DNA of 64,000 bases from Vanessa cardui (GCF_905220365.1 NC_061154.1:5270001-5334000); one strand, 5' to 3'. Counted from the stretch's first letter, positions 1-13,788 are shown. The notes: a model not told the origin generated them from the letters alone. Numbers and translations: made by a program.

Positions 1-60
1 TGACGTCACGGCCTGTGCGCATGCGCGTTGCCTGACGGATTAATACGATCAAACTCCTGC
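1..60. promoter_or_regulatory. CRE plus NRF1-type motif cluster
   Basis: The first bases form a full palindromic CRE (TGACGTCA, 1-8), followed by TGCGCATGCGCG at 16-27, a match to the NRF1 consensus YGCGCAYGCGCR. Both are typical of CpG-type promoters or proximal enhancers. The edge of the window cuts off what lies upstream, so the role is unknown. Confidence 0.3.
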
Positions 61-1581
61 GGATCACGCGAACACTCATTTTTTTGACAAGTCTAGGGTC
101 AAAATTGCTACTTTTATGTTTTCTCGGTACCGACCACCCGCGCGGTAACTGTGTCATTATTGTGAATTGTGTCACTGACCACTGTTAATAACTACAATGA
201 AGTCAATTAATATAAAAGGTAAACACGTACAAGTGATTACGTCGAATATTCAAATGTATTTTCGAACGTTAGAACATATTACATTTTAATTAATAAATTT
301 CCATGAAATAAATTCATTTCCACCCATACGCACTATAAGCCTTTAAGCTGACATTTAATGTGTTTTATCCTTTCTGCTATGTGTAGGAAACTATTATAAG
401 TGATGTATTATAATTTTTGCAATCTATATTAGCCTGTCACTAAAATCAATTATTTGATAAATCTAGACGAAGAAGATCTTGTACCGTTGAAATGACCTTT
501 AAATATAATGTGAAATTAATCGCGTCGATATTTTTTTAGGCTAATATTATTAATTATAAATATTACGCTAATATATTCTTAGATTATAAAATAAAAGGCA
601 GATTGAGTGTACGAATCGTTAAAGTCAAGCGACAAAAGCGAATACAAATTGCTAGCAAAACAGAACGGCCACTTTTTCTTAATACATCAATATTTAATTC
701 AAAAAATGACAGCTGACGTATTAATAAAACGGTAACAACGCAATTTCGGTATCGTCTGAGACTAAGCCATTGATCTCCCGAAGGTAAAATCCCTATATAC
801 TGTTTATATTTGGTTATGTATGTCATTATATTTCTTGTATATAATAGATAACCACCAAAACCCTTACCGTAAACATTTTAAAATAACCTTTTATTCGTCT
901 AACTATTGGTACATATATATACGTGTAATAAAGGTATACTGTATTAAGGTATTCGCGATATATATAACATACTTATATTTTAAAGTGAAATCAACCAAAT
1001 TGTCAGCAATTACGACACGTCTCAGTTACTGGATGAGTTACTAATCGAATATATTTTGTAATAGGAAAACGTTTATATTATTATGTTATTTATTTTAAGA
1101 CTTAGAAATTATCAAAACGTTAAAACGTTACGTTTTGTCCTTAGTAACATCGATAACTGGAACTAGATATAGAATTAATTGAGAAAAATAATTGTGAACG
1201 AAACAAGAAAATTCAAAACTTTTATTGAATATAATATTCATCATGTTGTCTTTTATTTAATGAGTATACTCTAAATTATTAACTAACTAGCTTTATCCTG
1301 CGGCTTTCTTTGAGTTTGCAGTGTCGACAGCTGTTAGGTGCCGTATATCCTTCGCTGTACTCTGATAACATTTATGCAACTTTTCATGATAATCAGTTGA
1401 GTAGTTACGACGTGAAATAGTAACAAATAAATTGACTTTCCAGTTTATAATATTAAATAGGATTTTCTTCCTTTATCAAGAAAATTGCGTTATAATCTCA
1501 TGTATCCTCCCCCTCCTCATGTATCTTTTTTAAATATAATAGGATAAAAATTCATTAACAAATATATATTTTTTATTTCAA

Positions 1582-1730
1582 ACTAGTTGTCACGGGCGGC
1601 TTCATCCGCGTTTAAGCATTAGGTCTATAGACATGCATAAAAGCCTATGTGCTTCCTTGATAACAGCTTCATGCAGATGAAATTTCATCAAAATCTGTTA
1701 ATGAGTTTGGCCGTCAAAAGTAAAAAATTA
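1582..1730 (+). repeat. degenerate ACTAG-headed lepidopteran repeat fragment
   Basis: Begins ACTAGTTGTCACGGGCGGC, continues with TCATCCGCGTTTA and a later GAAATTTCATCAAAATCTG, landmarks shared with the element at 44362. It is truncated near 1730. I recall this short repeat as common in Lepidoptera but cannot assign its superfamily with certainty (Helitron-like or RTE-derived). Confidence 0.5.
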
Positions 1731-4700
1731 AATATTTTTAAGTATAAGATAGAACAAGGTTTCAAATAAAGAATATAATCAAGCATCTTAATTCTTTAAC
1801 AGCGTTTACTTTTAATATATAGAGGAAAATTTCATTATTGTATCACTTCCATTTATAGTTCTGTTTTAGGCATTTTAAAGATCTATTAATTTGTACTCTT
1901 AAAATGTTGCACTTAGTTTAAACCTAGATTTATGTATATAAATACAAGAGATCAAATATATAGTCGACAGAAATATATTGTAACTTACGGAAATAAACGA
2001 AAAAATATAAATAATATTGCTTTGTTTTATAAAACGCCCAAATTGTGCAATATTAATTCCAGCAACTTTGTTTAATTAATGTGTCATTTTTATTTTGATT
2101 TTCTTTTAATCTTCTTATTAATGAAATAAATATTCTAATGTTGTGTTTATGTCAATAGTGAAATGATAATCTTATGTGTATATAATGAATATGTAAATAT
2201 ATTGATGTTTTTGAAAATGTTCTCTGCGAACTTCTTCGGAACTAAAAACTAAGTTATTTTTGCGTTACGCTTGGACGTTATTTTTAACGTTGTAACGAAC
2301 CCGTATGCAGGTTTGATATTAGTAATTATTAATGTATAATTCTTAGACTTGATTGAGGGAAAGTCGAAGTACAAACGAAATGTACGTTTGAACTAAGAGT
2401 ACCTACTGTATATATACTGTATATATGTTGGTGTTCGTTCAGATAGTACAAGGTTAAGATCGAATTGATAAAATCAATGCGGGAATGCGAATAACTCTAG
2501 TCACAGACTAAATTCAAAATTAATAGAAAAGTTAGTTTTTTTTTAACGTTATAACGAATATTTTTAAATTTCATATTAATTGTGTTACGTTATTTATTAA
2601 ACAATGTCACGTTATATACATCCAAATAATAATAAAAAAATATATATTTTTTGTAATGGTGTATTGTTTTCAGTAATTCTTATTGCTCAAATAAAAATAT
2701 ATCTTTCTTTTATATAGAGTACTTATAAATCTTAATAATGTGACGTTTTGGATGGCGTGTTCAGTGAGACCAGGCTATCATTTATAATCCATTGCTTAAG
2801 CCGTATCTATTCTGCAATCGCTCCACAACTTCATTCATAAGCGATCTGATCGCTATCGCATGTGAGACTGCTGGTGCATTGTCTCTTAGTTCACACTGGT
2901 ACTGATACGTTGACTACGCGCCGAAAAAAGTGTAGCTCCAGTCAATTCCGTTTATTTATAGAGACAGTAACCATTAAAAAGATATTCATCCAAACGAATA
3001 TCGAAATACGTAAATCATTACTGTCGTTGCAATTTATTTCATATGGAATCTTTTTTTATTTTTATCGATTTACACCTGCGTTACACGATATCTATAAAAC
3101 TCTGCTTGTTTTATACAGATAATATAAGGTCCGGAACTGCGCACGAGTCCTACTATAAACATAAACAGTGTTGTCACGCGTTCAACAGACGGAGTTATCG
3201 ATATCGCGTCCGGGTCAGCCGGGCCTAGTACGGTCAGATATGGGCCACGGAGTCCACAGAATACCTATATTATCGCTGGTCACTCAATAGCGGCGACACG
3301 GCGCCAATTATATTACGTAATCAATTCGCGAAACGTATTCGCTGGTTATCGATTGTTACAGGAATTACTATTATATTTCTTTTTGATGTGCCGCACACTG
3401 CATCGAAATAAAGATTTCACAGGAATCGAATGGAGAAGTCAAATTATTTGTTTCGAAATAATTTTATCGATAGTGATGTCACGGTAAAATTATAATATTT
3501 AATTTTATTTTACCAAAGACTTCAACTGCCACGAAGTGATCTAATAGTTCATAATAAATTAATGCTTTTAATATAAGTATTGCTTATTACGCCTTATTAG
3601 TGAAGGAGAAAAGTTCTATTTTATTAATAAAATTTTGCAAGGCTTTCCAAGCGCAATATGTGTATGTGAAATAGTAGCAAGACGACGTTCTTTTGAATTT
3701 TTAATGTATTCATTGATTTAGTGATCTTATCTATTATTCGCATAAAAAAATCTTTTTAGTTTTTGTCAACTTTATGTACATATACCCAAATATTCGTACG
3801 TATTTACATATACACACAAACACGTATGGATATTTTGCAACATCATTTATTTCTAAATAGGGTTATAGGAGGATAGCTCGAAATTATACAAGTTTTGTTC
3901 ACAGTTCTACGGAAATAGTAAATTAAAAAACCCACATCAATTACTATCAATCTTCTTGTATTTAGTTGTATTATAACTGATTTTTAAATATCAATTAGCT
4001 TATAACACAGTATCATTTTATTTTTCAAGAAATTAACAAACACACATTTCGACATACAAAGGCGTACTTTGTTAATGAGTTCAGAAATAATTGAATAAAT
4101 ATTTTCTTGCTGTAAGTAGTAAGTAATAGGACTAAAGAAAATTCCCTTAGTCGGTTTCTGAGAAGGAAACTTAGTCGGCGAACTTTGTGATTGTGATGTG
4201 TGTTACTATACAATTTATTTTCCCGTTATCGGCGGCAGAGGTACGCGTATAATACAAAAAAACTATAATGGATGCCTTTCATATATTTTTATCAGAACGA
4301 AGTACATGGAAATATTGCTAATCTCCGTTATTTGTAAGGAAAAAGTCATAATTTGTAAAGAGTTTTTAACATTAATGGGAATAATGACTGAGTTAGAAAT
4401 TACTAATGTTATATTGTTACAAGATATACATCTTGACCTTGATCTCGAGAGCAGAGCAGCGTTATATACCGAGCAAAGAGGATACTTCGAAAAATTATAT
4501 AGATAAGTTGTCTCTGGTCGCGAACTTCAAGCCTTTGTTTTCGGCTGCATACATTCGAATAATCTCTACATTTCATTTGTTATAGATCATTTCGCCCACG
4601 AAGGCGCGTTCCACGTTTAACTACTATCGTCCATTAACAAATATAATCTTATTTGGATTTATTTTGTTGTCTTTACACTTATGTTAACAAACACTCACAC

Positions 4701-5685
4701 TAAAATATTATGTACAAGATCGTCACTCACACTAATGCACGAGAATAGTTTGGGGAGAATAGAAATGGTGGGGCGCGCCTTCACTATTAAATATATTTAT
4801 ATGCCTTTTTTTAAACAAATATTAAAAATAAAGTATATTAAATTACTTATTCATAATTTGTATTAAACAAGTGAAGTCGTAGCATACATTACTCTACTTT
4901 TTTTAAATTTGATTGTAAATTACAATCCGATCAATCGAATCAATTTGCACTAATGCTTAAATGTATATCAGTTGCCATGGAATGGTTGAACGATATAAAA
5001 ATGTATGATATGAACGAAATCTAGCGTCGAGTCACAACAATCTGCAACTTTCACGGTGAGCGGTCAAACGGTGTCAAAGTCTATTAATCTCAGACAGATA
5101 CGTTTATCTATATCCATTTGTATATACGAGATTATCAAATGACGAATATAAACTATAATATTATTCCGTTGTTGTTTATTAAGTTACAGAACACATATGC
5201 TTTAATAGAACTCTAGGACTTAAAGATTAAGTGTACATATATTTATACATTTTCTCGCATTGCAACATGTAGTAGAAACGGGGTAACCTCTGAGATAGCT
5301 TATCACGCGTGTAGTGCAGACGCCGAGTACCGGCTTACATCAGCTCCTTGTTTCGAATTTAATATTCTACGCTATAAACAAACGTTTGTGTTATATCATT
5401 TTCAGATTAAGAAATATGCGTCTTATTATCATTGTAGTTTTACATATAAATACATGTACCTAAATGTTAAAGTTTATAAAGTCGTTTCCAAATTATATAT
5501 TTACGGTCATGACTGCATACGTAAAAATAGAATACCTCTAATATTTTTTTGGATATTAACTATTTATTTTATCTTAAATTTTTTATTTTATACATATTTT
5601 TTTGAATGCTAATTGTTATTATATGCAGCTGTTTCGATGCGTACCAATTATTACAAAAAAAAAATGAACAAAATATAATAACAAT

Positions 5686-5743
5686 TTAAATTCAAAAAAT
5701 GATCAAATGATAATTTTATCATTTGATCATTTTTTGAATTTAA
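5686..5743. repeat. 58-bp near-perfect palindrome (28-bp arms)
   Basis: Two perfectly complementary 28-bp arms meet with only a central TT unpaired. The left arm runs 5686-5713 and the right arm 5716-5743. The sequence could extrude as a cruciform or fold as an RNA hairpin with almost no loop. No obvious target-site duplication flanks it. Confidence 0.9.
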
Positions 5744-6102
5744 GACACATAGACAAGAATTACGTACTTAAACGGAGTTTAAACATATATTTACCTAAAT
5801 AACATAAAAACGATCATTATTTACATTTATCTTGTTATACAGATACAATAAAATTCTCAAGCTCAAAGTTAGCTCGAGTTAGTCACCTCGTACAGATAAA
5901 CTTACGAACTCATTACACGTACGACGATGCTGTACTATATCAGATTATTAACTAAATCTTTGTTTACATCTCTCCGTTTTTGAGAGTTCGAGATGCACGT
6001 GATTCTTTGTTGTGACTAACTCGTTATTTTGTGACCTAAGCAAATTGGATGCACACTTTATTATAACGGACTTTCGGTTATTTAGACGTACATTACATTA
6101 CA

Positions 6103-6379
6103 TCTATACATATAATAAAATTGGAGTGACTGTTTGTAATATTAAAATATAAACCCTTTTTTACTCAATGCATATGTATGTATACACGGTACATATATCA
6201 AAATAACATTTTTACAATTTTTGTCTGTCTGTCAGTTTGTTCCGGCTAATCTCTGGAACGGCTGGACCGATTTTGACGGGACTTTCACCGGCAGATAATG
6301 ATATAATAAGGAGTAACTTAGGCTACCATAATATTTTTTTGAAAAATTCGAACGCATACAAGGTCGCGGGTACAGCTAG
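6103..6379 (+). mobile_element. short non-autonomous Helitron-like element
   Basis: Starts TCTATACATATAATAAAATT after a host A and ends GTCGCGGGTACAGCTAG before a host T, so it has the TC start, CTAG end and A/T insertion site expected for Helitrons. The interior includes GTCTGTCTGTCAGTTTGTTC and CTCTGGAACGGCTGGACCG, phrases I know from abundant lepidopteran repeats. No coding capacity; a 62-codon ORF inside it is incidental. Confidence 0.65.
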
Positions 6380-7619
6380 TATAGAATATATACGTAAGAT
6401 ATGCATTCAAGCAATAAGTAAGTAGTTTATAGCCGTTCGCAGAAAGCTTCATGATTTATATTCAGTTCTGTTTTTTTTTATATGAATTTTGCCCGCGGTA
6501 AATCACCGTAGCAATAATTAAAAGACACGGAGAATGCAACCAACAACAATGTTTGTGTTTACAAAAACATTTGACCTATTTATGCACCGTCGACGCAGAT
6601 GGTCCTGGCGGAAGCGATTTTTTTTTTAAATCGTAAGTCAAGCCTCTATATGCTTGTGATAAGGGTCATAGGAACCTTTGTAGTGTGTGCGGTGCAAGGA
6701 TTTGTTGACAAATGAATGATGACAATTATATTGTGCGGTCGTTCCCATTGTACAATTGACGTCTCCATATTGTTGTTCCCCGCAGTTACGGTCGTTGGTT
6801 GCTGCACAGTTAACTTTTTTCAAAACTACGGTTTTAAGTATTATTCTTTTTTGTCTGTGCGTTAATTTTTTTTTAAATCATTAACTATATTTTTAACAGA
6901 CAGACAAATTATTACCTTTTAAAAAAAAATGTGACAAAAATTGGGACCTTTTTTTTAAATAAATATATGGAATAAATAATCAGGATTTGACACATAAATT
7001 GAAATTTAATGTTTTTTTTTTTAAATAATATGATTATGAATATTCTTACATGACAATCTATAAAAAGTTTTTATTTTTGTAAGCCTTCTTTTGTAAACGT
7101 CTTCGTCAATACATTATTGAAGGAAGTTGGCACAGCGAAATGGCCACACTTATTTAAAAAAAATATATATTCGCACTGTAATACGTTTTTCTACTTCGTG
7201 GAGTTTGAATAGCCGTATATTTGTATCACAACAGTTCATCGTAGCGGGCAACATTGTGTTCACGCGGCTATTGTTTCCGCCGTCAAAAATAAAGCCATTG
7301 TCACAATATCATAGTTTACTAGCTGTAAAGAGTATTAGGACAATTAAATACTCCTCCCTAATATTTTGAGGTCCAATTTCAATGACAAAGTTAAAAAGTA
7401 CTTCACTGATTTGTATAAACAATGATGAAGCTATTGTTTTATACTTAGTACTTTAGTGATTGAAGAGTTCTTTCTGCTTTGTTATTGTATAATCAAACTT
7501 TCAAAATGTTTTTGAAATTCGAATATTTTTTTGCTTCTAAAATCAGACTTAAATAGTCCCAAATTGTTTCACAATTCAAATTGTGTACTTGTCAAACAAG
7601 TCACTTCGTGGTAGTTTGT

Positions 7620-7745
7620 GCAACCCGTCTGGGTAGATGCCGCCCTCTCGTCAGATATTCTACTGAACAGTGGTGCTTATTGTGTTCCAGTTTGAAGGAA
7701 AAATAAACTAGTATTACTATATACACAAGGGGCATTACCTAAATA
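7620..7745 (-). repeat. degenerate copy of the GGGCCA-head short element, minus strand
   Basis: Contains ACCCGTCTGGGTAGATGCCG, then TCAGATATTCTACTG, TGTGTTCCAGTTTGAAGG and ACAAGGGGCATTACCT in the order expected for the reverse of the family seen at 45695 and 55465. The distal part is lost. Confidence 0.55.
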
Positions 7746-8329
7746 GTACATAATTTACTTAAAAACTAAAATTATGATCAAAATAATTAAATTACATTGT
7801 ATAGTTATTAAAAAATATTTTCTAAATATTGTAAACATTTTTTTAAATTAATTAATTACCTTATATTATTACCTAAGTCTTGCTTCTAAATTAATTACAT
7901 AATTAAATAATTACGTCTTAAGATTTTTCATGCATATTCCGGATTTTACTTCAGCAGTCGAAAAAATTGTATTAAAGCTAGAAATTACTTTTTTAAGATA
8001 CGATTAAATTATTCAATGTTTTTAAATATAATATAATCTGTATATCATAAATGTAAGCTCTTTCTTAACACAGGTATATACCAATATAGTATTAATGTTT
8101 AATGAACACGGATTCGAAAAAATGTCGTTTTCCGTTAGTTGCAATATTATGAATATATTGGATTAAGTTTGTTCGTGTAACGCAGTGGGTAACATACCAT
8201 AGATGTGTAAAAATCCAAAAGAGTTCGTCAGCGGGTGATCCAATGTTTATGAATAATAATATCGGTTGTAGCACGGACCTACGAATCGAATTCCCATAGA
8301 GGCGTATTTCCTATTTCGCGTGAGAAACG

Positions 8330-8560
8330 CGTATACGCGGCGATAGCTCGGTGGGCCGCCGGCGTCACGCTGGTCACCATTGTGCAGCCCCGGTACACTA
8401 CCACCATTGTGAGCTCCGGGTTCCTGCCGGGTGTTTATTTGCAAACACAGCGCGCGCCCTCCCGCTGCGCACGCGACCCTCGCGAGTTGATATCGCAATT
8501 TGTTACAATTTCGGTAACACGATACACGGTCGCGTCTCTATTACGGACTTCTTACTTCCG
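8330..8560. promoter_or_regulatory. GC-rich intronic island with FOX- and SOX-like sites
   Basis: A sharply GC-richer block in AT-rich intron. It holds two ACCATTGTG SOX-like sites (around 8375 and 8402) and the partial palindrome TGTTTATTTGCAAACA (8432-8447), which matches the forkhead consensus TRTTTRYTY. ORFs occur here on both strands only because stop codons are rare in GC-rich DNA; none shows a domain. A candidate ap enhancer, by inference. Confidence 0.3.
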
Positions 8561-10738
8561 TGACGCGTTCTGATTTTTGCTATTTACGATGCCGTCGAGT
8601 CGTGTTATTTATTTATTCACAGTAAATAAAACTTGAATTTAATTTACCATTAACATTTTCTATTCCATTAGCTGGATTCTAAAATTGAGAAATTCATTAC
8701 ACCGGCTCTCAAGATTATCAATCTAACACTATAATAAAAATGTAAAACGGTAGGAAACAGCTACAGATATAAAAAATACATTTAGATAAGACTAATAGGC
8801 ATTGTAAAATTGAAATGACAAATCCCAATGGTTTACACTTTACAACGATATTAGATTCAACGAAAACTTTACAACGCCGATATCTCTAATAATAATCGTT
8901 AAAGAAAGCAGGTGAAACATAATTCGGAACTTTGATGTGGGCAGTGGGCATCCCTATCATAAACTGTGTCGTTACTAAACGTCGTATATCACATTCAACC
9001 TTCTAATGTCGAGATATAAACGTGCCATTAATAAACTTTTTTCAAATAAACACATTAAATATGTAGCAAAAAGGTTTTATTAAATGGCAAAATATAATCT
9101 CAGTTGGTAAATACGTTAACTCTCAGACTTTCGTGTTTTCGAGTTGGTATGTTATCGTATTTCGATGTGTCTAATATGTTGAGATATTTTGTCGGCATAA
9201 CCATAATAAAATCTTTAGAGATAGTCGTGTAATTCTCTTTGGGAGTTTCACTTAACACTCATAAACAAAATAGTTCGAAGTATTTACTCCTATAAAATGT
9301 AATAAAAGCAAAGGTAAGTATTCAAACGTGCTCGCTTAATCTTTAAAAGTAATTTTATTTTGACATTTGATAAATAATAATAAAAAAAAGTTGGATTGTT
9401 GCTCAGATTTTTTTTAAACTACGCACCATAAACACAACTAGGTCGCTTTATTGATAGTGTTAGTATTTTTTGTTGTCGAAAGATTGTAGTCGATGATTAT
9501 TTTTTATTTATTAGTTTAATTAAAAAAAAAAATGGAACGTGAATTAAAAAATATATACATACAAATTTAATTAAAAACTAAGATAAAATTATTGACAATC
9601 TAACGACTGCTCTTGTCAAAAATTCGGTTTAGAAATAATTAACACGACGAAATAAAATAATCGAAAACGTCTCGTTGTTGAAGGTTGTAACATCGTTTAC
9701 TTGTTTTATCTTCGATTCATCATCATTAGAAATTCTATGAAATTCAATTAGAAACATATCGGGAATGAAGAGTCACATTCATCTCGTTGTCTGTGATATC
9801 CGTCGACTGTAGACTAGACCAGTACGCGTGTATTACGAATCGACTTTAGACACCGTCTATTGACAGAAGTCGATAATTTTTGGACAACTGATAGAACTAA
9901 TCCGGATCGTAGGATATTGAGTGTGAACGCTCGATCATCTCGTGTGAAATAAAGATACCAGTGGAGCTAGTATTGAGGTTGCGATTGGTTTTTTTAGATT
10001 AATTTGTTTTAATATGCTAATGTGATCGTCGACCGTGTAATTTTTTAGGCATATGGACGTTGTATCGCTTAATTTTTTTTTAATTTTATTTTATAAAGTG
10101 ATAAAACTGTATAAAACAATTAGCATATACAATTAAATTTTTGCTGTTGAGAGAGGTCGCGGGTTAGTTAAAGTTATTGTACTTTCATAGACTCGATAAA
10201 GTTTGCGTTTAGATTATCGTGCGATCCATCTATTACAATAAAATTATAATCGAGCCGTAGTCGATTTTCCGAACAATTGACTGATATGTTATAAGAAATG
10301 TATGCGTGCGATATAAGAACTCCGCATTACATAGTTCATTGAGCAGACTTATTACGTGTGTAATAGTACCTATTAGTCGATTGATTTGTAAATAAGTTTA
10401 CAAGACGCCCGTTTTTTCCGATTACTTTTTTTATAGTGACTGACTGACCAATCCAATAAGGTTTCTTTCCCGTTGAATTGTAATTGTTCCATTGATAATA
10501 ATATATTTTATGAGCAACAATAATACTGTGTGATGTATTGTTGTGTATTTTTCATAAGATTTTAAAATACCGTAAATAAAATATTTCTTTGTTCTATTTA
10601 CCTTGGACCTTGGTCACGAATTAAGTATGTACGTAAATTATATACTTTTTATGCTCATTTACTTTACGCATCTAATCTCTGGAACGAGAGTGCGGATCGA
10701 AAATGTTATCGTTTTATATCGTTTCAAATTTAACTAAA

Positions 10739-10870
10739 ATTATAAATGCTAATATTTGAATGAATATATGTTTGTAACGAAAACACACAGAACGTCCGAA
10801 TGGATCTTAATGAAATTTAGCATAGAGATAGGAAAATAGTAGATACATTGGAAAAATTGACACCGCCGAG
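10739..10870 (-). repeat. degenerate copy of the ACTAG-headed repeat, minus strand
   Basis: Reads AAATTATAAATGCTAAT, then ATGTTTGTAACGAAAACAC and CTTAATGAAATTTAGCATAGAG, the reverse order of landmarks seen in the plus-strand copy at 44362 (GTGAAAGCGTAACAGA and TTCGCATTTATAATAT). Borders are eroded. Confidence 0.45.
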
Positions 10871-12673
10871 ATGGGCGACTGTGGTGTTGAGATACATATA
10901 CTTGACGCACTACAACCAAATTATGAGCAACAATGTTATATGTTGTATTTTTTTTAATCTGATTTTATTTTAAGTATATACGAGGCCTAATGGTAAAATG
11001 TTAAATATTCATGCTTTAACCACTTATCAATTTGTAATGTAAAAACGAGTTATTTATCTAAGGATGTAAATAAAAACGGTACAAAGTGAAGAGCGACGTT
11101 TTTGTTAGCCTTCGTGTATTTTTGGAGTCTATCGAATCTTGGAGATCTTATCGATCTAATAAAGACGAAGACACGAAATTGAGATGACATTAAAAAAAAA
11201 TTGTAATTTAATTTTTAGTCAAGCTTTACAAAATGTATTAATAAAATATTTGCAAATTAAGTGATAATAATACGCATGGATAATTTATTTATTTGGTTTT
11301 TAAGAATAAATAAATAACTTTTACAAAATATAATTATATTAAAAAAGTAATTTGATCTGCTCGTAATTGGACCTTCAAGAGAATATTTTTTTTTGTTTCT
11401 GATCCTGAACAAGTTGCGTGTTCGCAAATATAATGACACCAAATTGCAAAGTCCTTGAGAAAAATATCTGTGTCATATAAACAGGCTACTCATTATGATC
11501 ATTTTGTTTATTATTATGCGTATAATTTAAAAATACTAATTTCGTATAACCCTTTTGAATTTATATAAATTTATGTCTCAATTCTTATTATTTATTTTGA
11601 GCGAACGTTAGTTTAGCGAAGAAAACTGGAAGGCCTTCTCAAAAATAAGATGTATGTAACTACAATAATAATTTAACTTTACATTCTTATTTATCATAAA
11701 ATGTTCCAACTAAAAAGTGTTTAATTATATCGTCATCTAAATACACCGACACTTCATTTTAGATTTTTTATTATCAGTGTGTTTAAAATAATCAAGATTT
11801 CTGTAGTTGCCAGTAAACGCTTATGTTTATTTACGAAATAACATCTTTCGAGTCTCCCAAATTGGACGGCTGTGGGCGATAGATATTAATCTACACACGT
11901 GTTGCGATAAAGAATGTCTTTTGCACAATAGACCTGCGATGTTGCTGCTTTTAAATCATTTGTATTCATACCGATGTATGAATTTGCTTAAGTGATGTTC
12001 TTGGCTAGCGTACACATTTTATTTCAACGCTACGTTTTTAGGTGTCCTGCTTTTCGTGTGACCGGAGTGATCTTGACGCCCGCCGTATTATATATTATTA
12101 TAAATTAATTTATTGTGCAGATAATTTATCACGACAGAAAAAAAATACATTTATGATAAAATATTGCACTATTCACAGATTATAACGCGAAATAAATTGT
12201 ATATATTTTTTTATCAAGAACCGTATTTTATTCTTGATGAAATTGTAAATTTAAATCACGTGCAGACCAGGTAAAAACGGCGTCATCAATTCATTTTAAT
12301 CTAACTATGCAGCGTCTAAAATTAAATCCCTAAGAATAAATCAGTTCTCACTTCCCCTACTAAGTTGGGCGAGATTCGTTTGAGTGAACTAGCACTTCCA
12401 TATGTTTTGATCTATGTTTCTTTACTTGATCTTCATATGTATATCTTGACATAATGCGATACACAAAAAATACATTCGTGAAGAGATTCGTGTAATAGAT
12501 TAATACTAATATACATTCTGACCATGTTACATATTATATTATTATCAGTTGGTACGAATGAAAGTCCATCGTGGACGTCTGTCCATCTGTCTATACGAGC
12601 TAATCCAGATAACTTCAAAATTTCCAAGGAGTTCTCAGAACAACAGTTTATGTGAAAGCTAGTTTTGTAATCG

Positions 12674-12706
12674 TACTATATTAGAACCAACTGTTCTAAT
12701 ATAGTA
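12674..12706. repeat. perfect 14-bp inverted repeat with 5-nt loop
   Basis: Arms TACTATATTAGAAC and its exact complement flank the loop CAACT, giving a strong short hairpin. A partial further copy of the right arm (ATTGTTCTAG) follows at about 12714. No gene end is nearby, so this is not an obvious terminator. Confidence 0.8.
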
Positions 12707-13343
12707 GTATAATATTGTTCTAGTAATGCGATAAATACAAAAGTCTTTATCAACAATTGTGATCTTTCGTCAATCTATTGTATTAATTCTTCAAAAATTA
12801 CGTTATGCGCATAACGGTATACATATTAAATGTCGCTTAGGATATTTCTTAAAATGTTCAAATCAGAAACAACTAAAATGTAACATATTCTAAAAGTACC
12901 GGTAATGATAACAAAGCCTGGGTGACTTGATGACGTTTAATTCGTAACCATAATACACGACGACTGTAATCTTTTGTAAGAAATGATTTTCGCAGATATT
13001 CCGAGAAATTTGTCTCCTGTGAAGACGATGCAGATCATTAGTTACATGATAAAATTAAATAATAATAAAACATTATATAACCATAGCTCATTGTCTTGTT
13101 TAAGAAATCGTTACGACTTCAATGTATAAACCTGTGAATTGCTAAAGGTAAGACTCTTACGGAAAAGCTTTGAAGCTTTAATTAGACACACATGTAGCAG
13201 TTTTCATCCAACATGTGAAGGTTAATAATTTCGTGAAGTTAAGAAACTTCAGAGAAGACTGTCCAATATTTTATTGAAATACAACAGTTGTACTTTTACG
13301 AATGGTATATGTAGGAGTTATGTACATATAGATCTATCTATCA

Positions 13344-13581
13344 TCATTACATAGTATAAAACAAAGTCGCTTACCGCTGTCTGTTCCTATGTATGCTTAG
13401 ATCTTTCAAATTACGCATCGGATTTTGATGCGCTTTTTTTAATAGATACAGTGTCATGAACACTATATGTATCAAACAATGATAACTTTAGAAGTTTCTA
13501 AAGTAATGACGTAAGTAAACAAATTTTGTAGAATATTTCGTATCAGTATTACACCCGTGCGAAACCGGGGCCGGTCGCTAG
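13344..13581 (+). mobile_element. short non-autonomous Helitron, copy 1
   Basis: Starts TCATTACATAGTATAAAACA after a host A and ends CTAG before a host T. A short GC-rich hairpin (ACCGGGGCCGGT) sits just upstream of the end, as expected for a Helitron 3' terminus. Closely related to the copy at 30934: they share the start, the TTACCGCTGTCTGT block and the CAAATTACGCA(T/A)CGGA block. Confidence 0.75.
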
Positions 13582-13773
13582 TGTACTTATATAATCATAG
13601 CATTCATATCTCAATGACAATGTGTAATATGACTTAATTGCTGCTTCTCTGAGAGTGGTGTTAGTGTAATTCTTTTTCTAGTAGGAAGAATGAGGCGTTT
13701 CGGGCGATTGGCACGCGACACCGTGACGACTCTGGGGCATAACCTCAAACGCTCAGTGTTAATTAATGGCAGC

Positions 13774-13788
13774 ACCGCCATCTATCGG
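13774..13788 (-). promoter_or_regulatory. CTCF-like site (weaker)
   Basis: The minus strand reads CCGATAGATGGCGGT, which fits 13 of 15 positions of the CTCF core CCASYAGRKGGCRSY. It lies in a GC-richer patch (about 13690-13800) of the upstream intron. Motif match only. Confidence 0.3.

Noticed and set aside
4198..4506. 102-codon plus-strand ORF
   Set aside because: No domain, AT-driven composition and no splice or promoter context; expected by chance in a sequence this long.
8247..8573. Overlapping ORFs on both strands
   Set aside because: They arise from low stop density in a GC-rich island, with no domain on either strand.
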